From Phoronis australis (lineage: Eukaryota > Phoronida > Phoronidae): 64,000 nucleotides of DNA. Shown in pieces: positions 13,801 through 23,900 of this stretch. The position numbers were made by a program, and so were the translations under genes. Where the stretch lies: positions 411,265-475,264 of the forward strand of contig NMRA01000027.1 of the NCBI GenBank assembly GCA_002633005.1, read 5' to 3'. Position 1 is the stretch's first letter. The number at the start of each line of letters is the position of its first letter. The notes below the pieces were generated by a model. It was not told the DNA's origin. It saw only the letters and a program-made list of their open reading frames with translations, and searched no databases.

Positions 13801-16800
13801 CTTTTTTTGTCGTTTCATCGACAGCTTTCTTCAACCTCTTCTTCTCCAATCGTGCATCAGCCCTTTCCTGGATCATATCTTCTTTGAGTTGTACGATGCC
13901 CTCTTCTAAATCAACAATCTGTCAAAAGATGTCGCTATCACCCATCAACAGCAAACAAAACTCGATCCTTATATGAACCAAAACCATGCTCAAAAAGGGA
14001 GGGAGGGGGGAGCGGGTGACGGAGGGAGGGGGAGAGCAATTACCTCCATCAACACATAAGAAAACACAACTTGTAGGGATTCAAACCATTTCTCTCCCAA
14101 AAAGGAGTCGTGCATGTGAACGATTGCTCCACAGAGGTCAGTAACAGCAACTCAATTATGATATTAATCAGTTCTTCAATGATACCAAAAGTCAGAATTC
14201 AAATAAAAATTGTCCAAGCATATGAACAAAACGAATTGCAAACTTAGGCAACTCTGGTGCTCAGGCATTTGAATTATATCACAAAAGTTGGATGGCATAC
14301 ATTTCATTTGCTGCTTACATGCTGATTTGTGGCCCGTAATTTGTCTCTCGTCTCATTCAAGACAATCTGCTTGGATGCCTTCTCAGCCATTCTTTGATTG
14401 AGTAGTGCTATGATCTCTTCGTGTTTTTGCCGGACTGTGTCTCTTTTTGGACTAAAGTAAACAGAAAGTGAATATCAAAATATTTGATGATAACAAAATG
14501 TCATTACTATCAAATCAAGTGGAACAAACACCATCATTAAACAACACAGCAACCAGTGAGCCTTGGAAGGTATTGCCAGACTCATTATTAGCACAAAAAT
14601 CAGTTACCATAGGAACGGTCGTTAAGCGAAAAAATTGACAAACAACAATTAATTATTATTTTGAAGTGACAAGTTCAGTGTGACCTCTGGTACCTTGTCA
14701 AACAGGTTACTTAGTTTTGGTATTCTTCTTTTGTGTTGTTTATCAAAACAAAACTAAAGCAATGAGAAAATAACTGAGAGCATTAATTTTAAATGCCACG
14801 TTCGTATATGTTACAGATATCTGACTTTAACTGAGAACTATAAATGACACAATCAATGCTTAGGTGATTAGTCACAGCCAAGTAAGGCCTGGGGTGATGC
14901 TTGGGGAATTTGTTAGATCCAAGTAAGGCCTGGTGTGATTTGTGAATCTCCAATCTGCACAGTTCTGTTCATAAGTAGTACTGCAGTACCCTTACTAGTC
15001 TGACCAAGGCACAGTATCCTTACTGGGCAACAAGTTTCAGCCCTCAAACTAACTCGACCAGAAACAAACTTGTGACAGCTTCATCTCCCCGTCTTGTCAG
15101 TATCAATGTTTTCATATCAATGTGTCAGTCTCAAAGCGTTTATCTCAACATGTCCATCTCAATGTATCAGTCGCAATGCCTTTATCTAACACATTCATCT
15201 CAATGTGTTCATCCCAATGTGTCCATCTCAACGTGTTAATATCAAAGTTCATCACCATGTGTCCATGTCAATGTGTCCATCTCATTATGTTCACCTCAAT
15301 ATGTTCATCTCAATATGTTCATCTCAATGTGTCCATCTTAATATGTCCTTCTCAATACATACTGAAGCACCGCATTCTCTGTTTCCAGTTGCGCATGTCG
15401 TTCTGTCAGTGCCTCTGTGTTCTTCACGATATCATCAAGGCGCGCCTGCAGTGAACTAATCTCTGATGTGTCGGAATTGCGCGCAGACTCAATAGCACCT
15501 GAAAATTACAGCATTTTTCTTGAGCAGAAGGGAAATTGTAGTTGACGTGCATCACTCATGATTAACATAATTAAAGATGTCTGAACGTGTTCAAACTTAA
15601 CTGGGCTTTGAACCTGAGACTTGTTTCTAAGTATTAATTAGCTTTACGTATAAAATAAATTTTAATATTACAAATTCCATGAACAAATGAACAACTACAC
15701 GCAACAAATTCCTAGCAATGACAGGTTTAATGTTCAGAACCTTAAAAAAGATTTTGGAAAACTAATTTTTTGTGCCCCCTCTGGTACAAATCCATAGGCT
15801 TGTAATGTGGGGGCGCTTGCAGTAAATGCGCTTACAATGAATGCACTTGCAAGGAATGCATTTGTGAGGAATGTGCTTGCAATACACTTGCTTTGAATGA
15901 ATCGTGCTTGCAATGAACACACTTGCAATACATGCTCATTGGCAGGATCTGACATGAAACAATTGAGAGAAGAGGTAAATATAGCTTGGATATAGATGCA
16001 AAAAGAGGGTGGGCATGTATGCCAAAATAACCTAAAATTGGAGGCTGGGTTTGCACCTGACTGTAGACAACAATCTGTATCCCAAAATGTAATCTGTCAC
16101 ATTTGTTACCTGTAATCTCTTCTTTGACCTCTGTGGGAAGAAATAACAACTTATGTCTCAAAACACTGGCCTTAATTGTCTCTGTCTCCAACAGTTCATG
16201 CACTTTATTACGTTCAGCTTCCTAAGAGTAAATCAAAAAGTAGGCAGATAAAAACCACAAATTAGAGTTTCATCAAGTTAGTGACTTTTTGCCAATACCA
16301 CAGAATGTTAGTATAACAGGGAACAATTATTTCACTTCAAAAATTAAAAAATGCAAACATATGGTTTTGAAAAGAGTAATTATAGTATACCTAAAAGGAG
16401 ATTTTATTAATTTCATTTGTTGGAATTTGTATCAAAACAGCAGAGCAAAAGCAAAGCCACACTAATGTCAACATTAACATTAAATACAATAACAACCTAA
16501 CACTGAAGATTGCTGAAGACTTACCAGTTCCAGAATAGATTCTATAATCTTGTCAATATTGTCAAGGTCATGCTCTTTGAACCCAAACTCATCCGTCTTC
16601 ATCCGCACTCCTGAAACAACATTAAGTTCACATAAAGTAGATTACACAGTTCATTTTAAACCCCAATGATACAGATTGCATGTAAAAGCTGTATTGTGAA
16701 TGCACAAAGAGTGTATTGACACACCCATTGGTTTCTTGTTGTATCTTGAAAAATGGAGCCAAAGTAGATACCAATATGCCGATGGAGGAGGTAAGCTTAA

Positions 16801-17836
16801 AGACTATGCTACCCAGGCCAGACGACTGCTAGTATTTTGTTGAGTATGAGAATCCCACTAACTAAATCAATGCACCAAAAGTGACTAAAAGCTATGTTGT
16901 CAAATTGTTGATACTTTTTCTTGATTCAGCCCAAAAATCAACAAAACCCTGTCTTATGTAATCAAACTTTTTCTTCAAGCAGTCCTTGGTTCAGTTACCC
17001 AAATTGGTAACTGGACATTTTTAAAACTTCACCCGCAGTAATAAGTATGTGTAAAAATGGCCAGTTGCTGATTTCAGCAACTAAACAAAGGACTGTTCGA
17101 AGAAAAAGTTTGATTACACAAGTATTTGTTAGAGTTAGAAGCAATTACTCGAATCCTCCTTCTCTATGCGCAACAGGTACTTAGTATAACAACATGACTT
17201 TGATGTTTTAATCAGTGTGAGGCATTATTTGCCGAAAAGCTTCCGGCATATGAAGCTCCTACAAGAGCTCCACCATCTCTACCAGGGCCGGCTTATTTAT
17301 AGTGACAGTGGTGGTCACTGTCTAGCCAAAAGCCAACACTCAACAAGCAATGGCACTGGTCGGATGTAGCAGTCCCAGATTTTGAGAACCAGGCAATCGC
17401 TGAATAACGGGCCCGTTTTTCAGTGGATGAATCTGGTTCTCAAAATAAGGGACCACTATGGCACTATACTATAAAAAATTACTATATCCGACCATGCAGT
17501 AGTGTGCCCAAGCCCAAGCAATTGCCTTCTTTTCATATAGCAAAACTGAACTTTTAACCCAACGACTGGATATAGTGGTCCCTGATTTGTGAACCAATCA
17601 TTGAATAACAGCAGAACAAATTGATTTTCTAAATTAGTTAATACCATATACGACCATTGCCAGGCCGTGTTCCATGGCACTGAACCGCCGGCGTCCGACG
17701 GCGACGTTGCCGTCGGGAATGTGGGTAGTTTCTACATTTCTGAGCTAAGCGAGGAAATTTGAATGTTACCAAGTTCTTGTAAGTGTTGCACGGCAGCTGC
17801 TACGCCTGTTGTGTCAGATGACACGGAGAAACTCAT
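1682..17836 (-). CDS. CCDC175: CCDC175-like coiled-coil protein, 16 coding exons (C-terminus not found)
   Basis: Sixteen exons on the minus strand join with GT-AG borders and matching phases, giving 738 codons plus one base. The start codon at 17836 has A at -3 and an in-frame TAA 27 bases upstream. Nearly the whole product is charged heptad-like sequence rich in E, K, R, Q and L, with no signal peptide, membrane segment or enzyme motif. Segments such as KHEEIIALLNQRMAEKA (exon 5) and LLFLPTEVKEEIT (exon 3), and their order, resemble vertebrate CCDC175 as I remember it (about 790-820 residues). The predicted length fits a nearly complete protein lacking only a short tail. Its function is poorly known; a structural role is inference. 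The exon structure is strong. The family name is moderately sure, because long coiled coils resemble each other. It is transcribed divergently from the 14-3-3 gene. Confidence 0.75.
2627..2773 (-). CDS. CCDC175: CCDC175-like coding exon 15
   Basis: 147 bases (49 codons) with acceptor tatttaccag and donor gtcagt. It encodes ANHRFEREIIAMRADILFNN and RGELTEGWQEDAKLEA, matching the C-terminal region of CCDC175. Confidence 0.83.
3000..3132. repeat. Four-copy 31-34 bp tandem repeat in CCDC175-like intron
   Basis: GCCTTCAGCA...TAAATACA recurs from 3000, 3031, 3063 and 3097, each followed by a TGTCTGTG-like segment. Copies have diverged by substitutions and 1-3 base indels. Confidence 0.8.
3696..3928 (-). 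CDS. CCDC175: CCDC175-like coding exon 14
   Basis: 233 bases with acceptor ctttatcag and donor gtactg. It encodes LKNRKTGLEDSVKRTQFEME and REIFEAGIKLKAAIDENNKF. Confidence 0.87.
4313..4451 (-). CDS. CCDC175: CCDC175-like coding exon 13
   Basis: 139 bases with acceptor tttttctag and donor gtaat. It encodes KKISNLEIDLERKNETISS and ends YEEFKKEVV. Confidence 0.85.
4564..4695 (-). CDS. CCDC175: CCDC175-like coding exon 12
   Basis: 132 bases (44 whole codons) with acceptor atatccacag and donor gtaaaag. It encodes HALQKSIREAETRIRGLKVE and ends LVELEELE. Confidence 0.85.
6226..6330. repeat. Three-copy tandem repeat of about 35-38 bp
   Basis: The motif CACACATATCACCAAATAAT with the following ACAATAGAC occurs three times with small indels within intron 11 of the CCDC175-like gene. 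Confidence 0.75.
7474..7609 (-). CDS. CCDC175: CCDC175-like coding exon 11
   Basis: 136 bases with acceptor tttgttcag and donor gtaagc. It encodes MEVQQRKEEVERNVESFKTD and ends KKRHDELTKE in phase 0. Confidence 0.85.
7890..8072 (-). CDS. CCDC175: CCDC175-like coding exon 10
   Basis: 183 bases with acceptor ctatattttag and donor gtatgg. It encodes LREAKDKQAKKAEDIARMND and the heptad stretch QINEMNEQLESLAESHEAVV. Confidence 0.87.
9325..9421. repeat. 51-bp tandem duplication
   Basis: ATTACTAGAGGGCCCCATAT occurs at 9326 and again at 9377, each followed by a GTGGGCTGA(C/T)AGTAGTAATGA tail. Confidence 0.85.
10246..11465. mobile_element. Non-autonomous element with ACTTGGCGAAAT ends, copy A
   Basis: The left end reads ACTTGGCGAAATTAA and the right end is the same motif folded on itself (perfect 24-base palindrome 11440-11463, ending ATTTCGCCAAG). 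The left 340 bases are a tandem duplication (10246-10425 and 10433-10584, offset 187). The body carries GCCGCCATCTTGGATCCGAT and a GCGACCTGTATCGTGCGAAC segment followed by an A/C-rich tract. Related stretches occur at 12150-12870 and 57120-58045. No transposase is encoded. The exact boundaries and transposon class are inference. Confidence 0.6.
11702..11765 (-). CDS. CCDC175: CCDC175-like coding exon 9
   Basis: 64 bases encoding VRAAEEIMYADAEKVAEMTK. Read straight on, the frame stops at a TAA five bases past the exon. A gtaaac donor placed at AAAAT restores the frame exactly with exon 10 (I-L-R-E-A-K), so I take the donor, not the stop. A short isoform ending here is possible. Confidence 0.75.
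12058..12130 (-). CDS. CCDC175: CCDC175-like coding exon 8
   Basis: 73 bases with acceptor ataatttcag and donor gtaagt. It encodes LDKLLKKGAEKNEVLEAERL and ends in phase 1. Confidence 0.8.
12150..12870. mobile_element. Diverged copy B of the ACTTGGCGAAAT-family repeat
   Basis: This sits in intron 7 of the CCDC175-like gene. It shares with the copies at 10246 and 57120 the order of an ACAGAGCTACAGCTCT segment, a CACCATCTTGTGTCCAATTT segment, an AAAATGTGATCT segment, a CTCGAGAACGGTA segment and an AACAAACAAA tract. It ends near a degraded TTTAACCAAGTAAT. Confidence 0.5.
12945..13200 (-). CDS. CCDC175: CCDC175-like coding exon 7
   Basis: 256 bases, the longest exon. The acceptor is gatacttcag and the donor gtaaaa. 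It contains ELDILHEKLLDSEADLDTIR and ALESEIATLTASYDQRKREL, continuous coiled coil, and ends in phase 0. Confidence 0.88.
13764..13918 (-). CDS. CCDC175: CCDC175-like coding exon 6
   Basis: 155 bases with acceptor ttttgacag and donor gtaatc. It encodes IVDLEEGIVQLKEDMIQERA and a lysine-rich helix ending VVNVEKK. Confidence 0.85.
13998..14036 (+). repeat. G-rich tract
   Basis: Runs of three to six G in close succession (AGGGAGGGAGGGGGGAGCGG then GGAGGGAGGGGGAG) sit in intron 5. The spacing would allow four-stranded G structures on the plus strand. Confidence 0.6.
14319..14451 (-). CDS. CCDC175: CCDC175-like coding exon 5
   Basis: 133 bases with acceptor tactttag and donor gtaagc. It encodes KHEEIIALLNQRMAEKASKQ and VLNETRDKL, the segment that most resembles vertebrate CCDC175. 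Confidence 0.88.
14879..14941. repeat. Short duplication CCAAGTAAGGCCTGG
   Basis: CCAAGTAAGGCCTGGGGTGA at 14879 recurs 43 bases later as CCAAGTAAGGCCTGGTGTGA. Confidence 0.75.
15097..15359. repeat. Degenerate 12-15 bp minisatellite abutting exon 4
   Basis: About twenty imperfect copies of a TCATCTCAATGTG-like unit. The array keeps long frames open on the plus strand but is low complexity. It ends within a few bases of the donor of CCDC175-like exon 4 (15362/15363). Confidence 0.8.
15363..15498 (-). CDS. CCDC175: CCDC175-like coding exon 4
   Basis: 136 bases with acceptor aattttcag and donor gtatgt. It encodes the coiled-coil stretch ISSLQARLDDIVKNTEAL. A degenerate minisatellite begins directly after the donor on the transcribed strand. 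Confidence 0.85.
15815..15945. repeat. Degenerate minisatellite with CTTGCAATGAATG units
   Basis: Units of roughly 13-17 bases around (A/G)CTTGCAATGAA-TGC repeat about eight times, with indels, in intron 3 of the CCDC175-like gene. Confidence 0.7.
16110..16221 (-). CDS. CCDC175: CCDC175-like coding exon 3
   Basis: 112 bases between acceptor ctcttag and donor gtaac. It encodes EAERNKVHELLETETIKASV and LLFLPTEVKEEIT. The helix followed by a leucine/proline-containing break matches the N-terminal third of CCDC175. Confidence 0.85.
16525..16610 (-). CDS. CCDC175: CCDC175-like coding exon 2
   Basis: Acceptor gttgtttcag and donor gtaagt flank 86 bases. They encode VRMKTDEFGFKEHDLDNI and a following helix ending ESILEL, and the exon ends in phase 0. 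Confidence 0.8.
16940..17340. mobile_element. Degenerate relative of the long inverted repeat at 21363-22308
   Basis: 16958-17000 and 17078-17120 are inverted copies around AATCAAACTTTTTCTTC and the facing GAAGAAAAAGTTTGATT. The right part continues with GCCGAAAAGCTTCCGGCATA and a segment matching the right arm of the element at 22016-22308. It is a third, shortened family member in intron 1 of the CCDC175-like gene. Confidence 0.55.
17350..17665. mobile_element. Two adjacent small palindromic elements (TGAATAACGG family)
   Basis: 17350-17500 has outer arms around GGTCGGAT...ATCCGACC, inner arms TTTTGAGAACCAG and CTGGTTCTCAAAA, and a CTGAATAACGGG centre. 17560-17665 repeats the plan in more decayed form (GGTCCCTGATTTGTGAACCA, then TTGAATAACAG). 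They match elements at 33189-33298 and 35929-36052. Confidence 0.6.
17770..17836 (-). CDS. CCDC175: CCDC175-like coding exon 1 (start)
   Basis: The exon begins at ATG (17836) with MSFSVSSDTTGVAAAVQ and ends in ...CTTG|gtaac, phase 1. It completes a glycine codon with the GA that opens exon 2. Other introns (16611-17769) intervene. The link rests on phase, donor quality and resemblance to the alanine/valine-rich N-terminus of CCDC175, so it is slightly less certain than later exons. Confidence 0.65.
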
Positions 17837-20800
17837 GTTGTTCAAATATTCTTCACGGCATTATTTTATCAACGACGCATTATCCAGATCCAGACGCATC
17901 GATACGGTAGCCATTTCTTGTAAACACTGGTACAGTTTTAGCACCTTCACTGGTAAAGAAGTCTTAGCAACTTTTCATAGGGGAGATAACTTCGTTTGCA
18001 GGGCTTGTGTCCAGGGGGGTACTACTTTGAGAACTTTTTACGAGGTAATCTGCCATATATTACCCATAATGTCTTGGGTCTGCTGGTCACAGCCCAGAAA
18101 GCTTCAGACTTGAAGATTTTAAATTTTCTTAAATTCTAATGTTAAAATATGCCCCACCGCAAATTCTTTAAACTGCAAATGTCATTCAACCATGAAACAG
18201 TCTCAATGAAGGACTCGACTACTCTCCCTAAATTTTCTGCGTATTTTTGGACTCGTGAAAACATCGATTGCCCTTTCTTGTATTGTTTTAGTTTCATTAC
18301 TGAGTCAACGTTTGAAAGTTTGCCGGATACAAATCGAGAGTGAACTCTACGTTGAATTGTCAATATTATCAAAAATAATTAGGAAGTGCAACACCCCCCC
18401 CCCCATTTTAAGGACTGGGTTCCTATTTATTTTCAATGAACTCTGGGCTCAGTTTTTAGTTATATTATTAGAAAATGTCATTAATCAAAGAGGAGATCAT
18501 AGTAAAGATGAACTGATAGAAAAATACTAGTGCATCTGTGAGACCATTGGCAACATGAAAACACAAATCAGTATGCCAAGACTTAGGCCGAACCGTAGCT
18601 GAGTCCCTATTCAAGTTGAGACTGATTCATCCAACCGGCCACAGGGCTCCAAGATTACAGAAAAGTGAAGCCCCAAAAGACATCAATGGGAGCCTACTTA
18701 AAAAATGTGAGGCAAAAGCGGGCTTTTTGGAACTTTGTAACACTCTTTCTGTCTGACATTTGGTCCAATCGGACCCATGCATGAACAGCTGCTAGTGCAA
18801 CAGCCTTAGTCAATACTGACAGATTTATGCTACAAAATGTACTGGCAATTAAGAGCCTCTAAAGTCGAAAGATAATCTTCTTCATATTTTCAAAGATTAT
18901 AAAAACATGCGAGAATCACCGTGACTAACACGAAAGGACCCGTGTCACTCGATCATGGTCCTCGTTTTACTGAAGTTATGAGCTACGAGTCTCTGCCGGG
19001 TTTGCCGAAGCTCAGTAGCTGAGGGCCTACTACTATTTCTCCGAAAAGCCTGTGCCCCGATGTTCAATTACTTAACGAAAAGTTCATGAAAATGCATCTA
19101 TAAAATACATCAATAGCACCAGCTAGTCAAGAACTGAGTCGCCTCGAAGTACAGCATTGATTGCAAATTTAAGTTGAAAATGATGTCTCAGTCGTAGCAT
19201 AGGCATGGGCTGGGGCAAACTTTTACGCGACATCTTCATGACGACCGGATGAGTTGGTATAGAATTCAATCAACAAATCAACAGTCTACAAAGTACCTCT
19301 TCGTCAAATCACATGACATTAATTGTTGTCTAGTTTCATTGACGAGTCACTCACTCCATGTCAATCTAAAATAGTTCTATCCAACTGTCCCGGTCAATGC
19401 GGGGCTAAGCAGAGTTCCAAGCCACAGGTCCCACCTGTGCACTCGGATTCTGAGGTCGTTTGTCGTGGACTCACAAGTTATTAAAAATCATGTGGCGACA
19501 CTATTCTCGAGTCCGGCGCCGAAAGTACACTCCTGCTGAATGTTGCGAGCGCCGGGACATTGTTTCCCGAGAAACATAGGCCTGCGCTCACCTTTTGCTC
19601 CATTGTGCATTAAAAAAATAAATAGATAAAAGAATAGAAGAAAAAATACAACAGGCAACATTTTGTTTGCACTAAATTTTTCATCTAAGAGATTTCTACG
19701 GTAGCTCCATGTCGCGGCAGTGTGTATATTTCAGTTTATTACAAAAAAATGTGCGATCGCCGGGGAAAGTTTGGTGTCGACGGGGGAGGGAGACCTGGCC
19801 AAGCTCCAAGGCTCTGGACATATGAGTCCTCGTCATGCATTGAAAGAAAGCACAATCGCAGATTTGGGCGTGGCGCGTTGGTGGCCTTAGTGTACTAATC
19901 TTGGGGATGGGTAGGCCTGCTCTCATATGACGAAAACGTGCTCACTGAGATACAGGGCCGGCGACTGTTTCACGAAATGATATCTTTTCTGACAAAATCC
20001 TACGAAACGTGTCCTAGCCTCCGATTTAAGTTCCCGGTAAAAGGTTCCATTGATTTTAAAATATATTCTGCTGCCCAATAGGCGAGTTGCTCCCGGAGCC
20101 CCCGCCACATGAGGCGCCACCCGTTGTTCCTGAAACAACTGAGGCGAGCCGGCGGGGGGCCGCTTGACTTTTCGAGTCACAGAACTGCCTGTACCCCTTT
20201 TCCAGAATCGATGATTTCCAGTTGCACCACACAAGCAAATCTAGCTATGGTAACCGTCACCTGCCTTTGTAAGCATTGGTTTCAGTTGAAAAACTCATCT
20301 GATGGTCTGTCCTCAGGACTAAGATCTTTCAAGTTATTGCGCCGGGGATGGAGTAACCGAAATCTAAATACAGTAGGTCAACTTTGAAAAATAAAGTTAA
20401 AAGTACTTTTGAAACTTAAACGGGTAAGATCAGTCTTTTCTTGCGATCACCATAAGAACTTGTGTGCCGTACAATTACGGGGGAACTCAATTCTGAAAAA
20501 ATAATCACCTCGATCTCCCCGTAAAAAATGTAGTCGAGAACCTCTGATATTAAAAAAGAACTTGTGATTAGTGTGGATTGGCAATTTTGTAGAAAAATAA
20601 GTTTCATTCATTGCTTAATGCTAAGGACGTACCGATGTAAAAAGTTTTGGTCATGGAAAGAAAAATATCAAGGCGGATAAAGTAATCCCCCGGCAAGGTA
20701 CTGTCAAATGATCAATACTAACTGGTCACAAGTGCCAATCCTTGACGATCTCCCACTATGAAAACCAGCAACAGTAACCCGGATGTAACAGACACTCCAT

Positions 20801-20883
20801 TTTGAATTGGTAGCTGTTGAAAGGCTTGTCTCTCTTCATTGAACGTTTATCTAATTTTAATAACATTTCCCTTTGACACCGGA
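17837..20883. other. Intergenic region between divergent CCDC175-like and 14-3-3 genes
   Basis: About 3 kb lie between two start codons pointing away from each other, so both promoters and any 5' non-coding exons should lie here. The part from about 19.4 to 20.35 kb is richer in G, C and CpG than its surroundings. I see no convincing TATA box. A run of C lies near 18392-18405. The open frames on both strands are not recognisable proteins. Confidence 0.5.
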
Positions 20884-20945
20884 ATGGAAAGCTCAGAAAG
20901 AAGTTTAACTGCTTATAAGGCAAGTCTTGCAGAACAAGCAGAGAG
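20884..20945 (+). CDS. 14-3-3 coding exon 1
   Basis: ATG at 20884 opens MESSERSLTAYKASLAEQAE and the exon ends in AG|gtgtgt. The joined codon AG+G and YEEMVE reconstitute the family N-terminus. The bases before the ATG (ACCGGAATGG) give G at +4. Confidence 0.92.
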
Positions 20946-23900
20946 GTGTGTATTCAGTTAGCTTTATATCGAGTTTATAAGTATGAAAGAACACTAACGC
21001 GAAATTTACCCGGACACTCCGGACAGGCGTTGGTACCCGGCACTGCCCTTAACCAGTTTCATCTATTGAATAACGGATCCGTTATTCGGTGGTTGCTTGT
21101 TGCCGATATGATGGACCCTGATATAGAGATCCAGTTCAGTACTCGATTTGGCGACATGGCAAAAATCCCCCGTCGCAAAACTGTAAATCTTGGTCTCCAA
21201 ATCAATAATCAATTTCTGTCGGGGGTGGGGGGTCGTAAAAGTTTGTTGACCAAAAAAAGGTTGGATGGCCATAGCGCCACGCAGTTTCCCCGTGAATGCC
21301 TAAATGTAGGCCTATCTTGCCCGATTCCTCCAGCCAGCAAACGAACACTGAACACTGGCATGGGCTAGCAATGACCATCGCCTCTGTTGGCCTGACCAGA
21401 GGTGATGTAGCTCTTTTGGCACTCCATACGCCGTAAGCTTTTCGGCGAATTATGCCTTGCACCTACTAAAACATCAAAGTCACGTTGTTAGAAATACCGT
21501 TTGCGCATAGAGGAACACCATAGGAGGTTGTTGATGTGTTTAATTCCTTCCAACTCGAACAAATACTCCCGTTATCAAACTTTTTGTTCGAGCAGTCCCT
21601 ATTTCAGTTCCCAAAATCGTGAACTCAACATTTTCACTCGGCGCACGCCAAGAGATATGACCTAATTCTTTTAACCAGGCCGAATGTCAGGAGTTGTGGT
21701 CCTACTGGCGAACTTTGAAAGCTGAAGTACGTGCTGCCGGGAACCAGCCGTGCATTTGTCGTGTTGTTAAACATTAAAATGTCAAAATATGTGCACAAAG
21801 ACTATTAAGTGTCATATCAACAGCATTTATTTTTATCAAATGCAAACAATAATTCATTGAAATACAATCAGTTTCAAGTAACGCCAATTAAAGACAAGTA
21901 GTGGTGGCATTTTGGAAACGAACATTTGACTGACAAGATCGCAATGGCTCACCTGTGGCCTATTTAAAGATTGAGGTCATGAAGTCACATCACATAGGGA
22001 GCGCGGTAAAAATTGGAGCGTGCGCAGTATAAAAATGATGAGTTCACGATTTTGGGAACTGAACGAGTGACTGCTCGAACAAAAAGTTTGATAACGGAAG
22101 TATTTGTTCGAGTTGGAAGGAATTAAACTCACCGCCAACCTCCTAAGGTGTCCCTCTATACGCAAAAGGTATTTATAACAGTGTGACTTTCATGCTTTAG
22201 CCAGTGCGAGGCATAATTCGCCGAAAAGCTTCCGGCGTATGGAGCGCCTATAGGAGCTGCATTGCCTCTGGTCGGGCCAACAGAGGCGATGGTCATTGCC
22301 TAGGGCTAGTTGTGCTTATTCAATCATGCACTACTTTTGCTGAATAATTCCGATTTTGGCCTGTTTACTTCCTTGTAATTTAAACGTGGTGGCAAATGCG
22401 CTGATTTCACGAAATAAACAGAACAATTGTGTATCAAAGGTAAAAAAACGTGGAAACTGATAGTAATTTAAAGTTAGGAAGTAAACACGAGCTTGGAAAT
22501 GAATTTAGAGGGAATTATTTTCTGACTATGGTAATCGCAGCTGTGACTTCGTGGCGACTTGGAATTTTTCCCAGGTCGCCAAACACAATCTGAAGCCACA
22601 TTGGCGACCTGTAGGTGGTAGTTGCAGGGCCTAAATGAGCCAAAATACAGTACCAGTTCCTATCCAAAACAGAAAGTCATTTCTTGAAAGAAGTCAGTAG
22701 TATACGCAGAAATGTCAACTGTCGACCACAGGCACTTTATCTGTTCCTCGATCACCAGTGACGTCACTATTAGACACTGAAAGTTGATAGGCTCAGAATT
22801 TTCTGCTGAAGTGTGCATGGAACTCTACGAAATTGGCATCGAACAAATCTTTGAATACCTTCTTTCACTTGATCACATCAAATTGCCTTCGAATGGTGAT
22901 TTGACGACAAAAGTGTTTAAAAACCCCAAAATCACAAATTCAACAACTGAGGCTATTTTGTGACATTCATGGCAAACTACCGTCGTACACATCTGGATTT
23001 TCACGGATACTCCCGAAGCAATTCGGAAAGTCTCTTCGTGCTCACACAGATGTTATTTGAGTGCTGTCCACATAATTTAGTGTCAATTCGTTGTTTATAA
23101 CCCAGAACCACGGGTTGCTGGCTACTAACCTAAGCCTACTGCGAAATCCAGCTGTTGCTGATAGGTGATTTTCTGCAACTAAACGTGCGGTCAGACATCG
23201 GAAGTCTCCGCCAAAAACTGAATGTTTGTTGAGTTTCAACCAAGAGAAGCACATAATGTTATGATCAAACACAAGATATGCTATTTCTTGCAATTAAATT
23301 CTAGGTTAAGTGATAAAATGATCTGTAAAAGGAAACAAATTACACATAAATGGAAAGTTAATTTAAGTAACCTCAATCATTGATTTGGGAACATATTTCT
23401 TGACTTTAATGTAGTGGTTGCTTGCTCAAACTTGAAATTTTATCCTCAAACTCGAAATTTTATCTTCAGAAGGCGTACAATTTAAAGCATAACTGACATC
23501 TGCCATGTTAATTATTTAGCCTCTTTGAGTTTTCTAATCGTTATGGAAATTTCTTTGCCAATTCACCACTGTTAATTTGAGGAAAAGCAAAGACTACTTA
23601 GATTGGTGCGGTTTAAAGTGCATGGGGTGATGGAGCTTACTGTACACACGTACTGAGTCTGGTAAGAAGTATTATCACGTGGTGGAAACATCTCTTTTGA
23701 ACTCCACAAAAACTAGATCAAAAAACCCATACTACAGAATCTCAGGCAGTCTTAGACAATTTGTAGTGTAAATGAACTGAAAAGATAGAACTGGTCTATG
23801 CATGTCTGGTCACTTGCACTGAAAATTGTCTGTGGTATTATGGTCGGAATGTTGTTGGAATTAGGTTCTATGGCAATAGTTTTTATGTATGATAAAGAGT

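Larger units (their letters stand above)
12131..17769. other. Introns 1-7 of the CCDC175-like gene
   Basis: Introns lie at 12131-12944, 13201-13763, 13919-14318, 14452-15362, 15499-16109, 16222-16524 and 16611-17769. They hold dispersed repeats (12150-12870, 16940-17340, 17350-17665), tandem repeats (14879-14941, 15097-15359, 15815-15945) and a G-rich tract (13998-14036). No other gene is seen. Confidence 0.6.

Noticed and set aside
15122-15459. 110- and 84-codon plus-strand frames
   Set aside because: The first two thirds are the TCATCTCAATGTG minisatellite, and the rest is antisense to CCDC175-like exon 4.
17763-18113. 116-codon plus-strand frame between the divergent genes
   Set aside because: Its start overlaps the antisense of CCDC175-like exon 1, and the sequence is not a recognisable protein.
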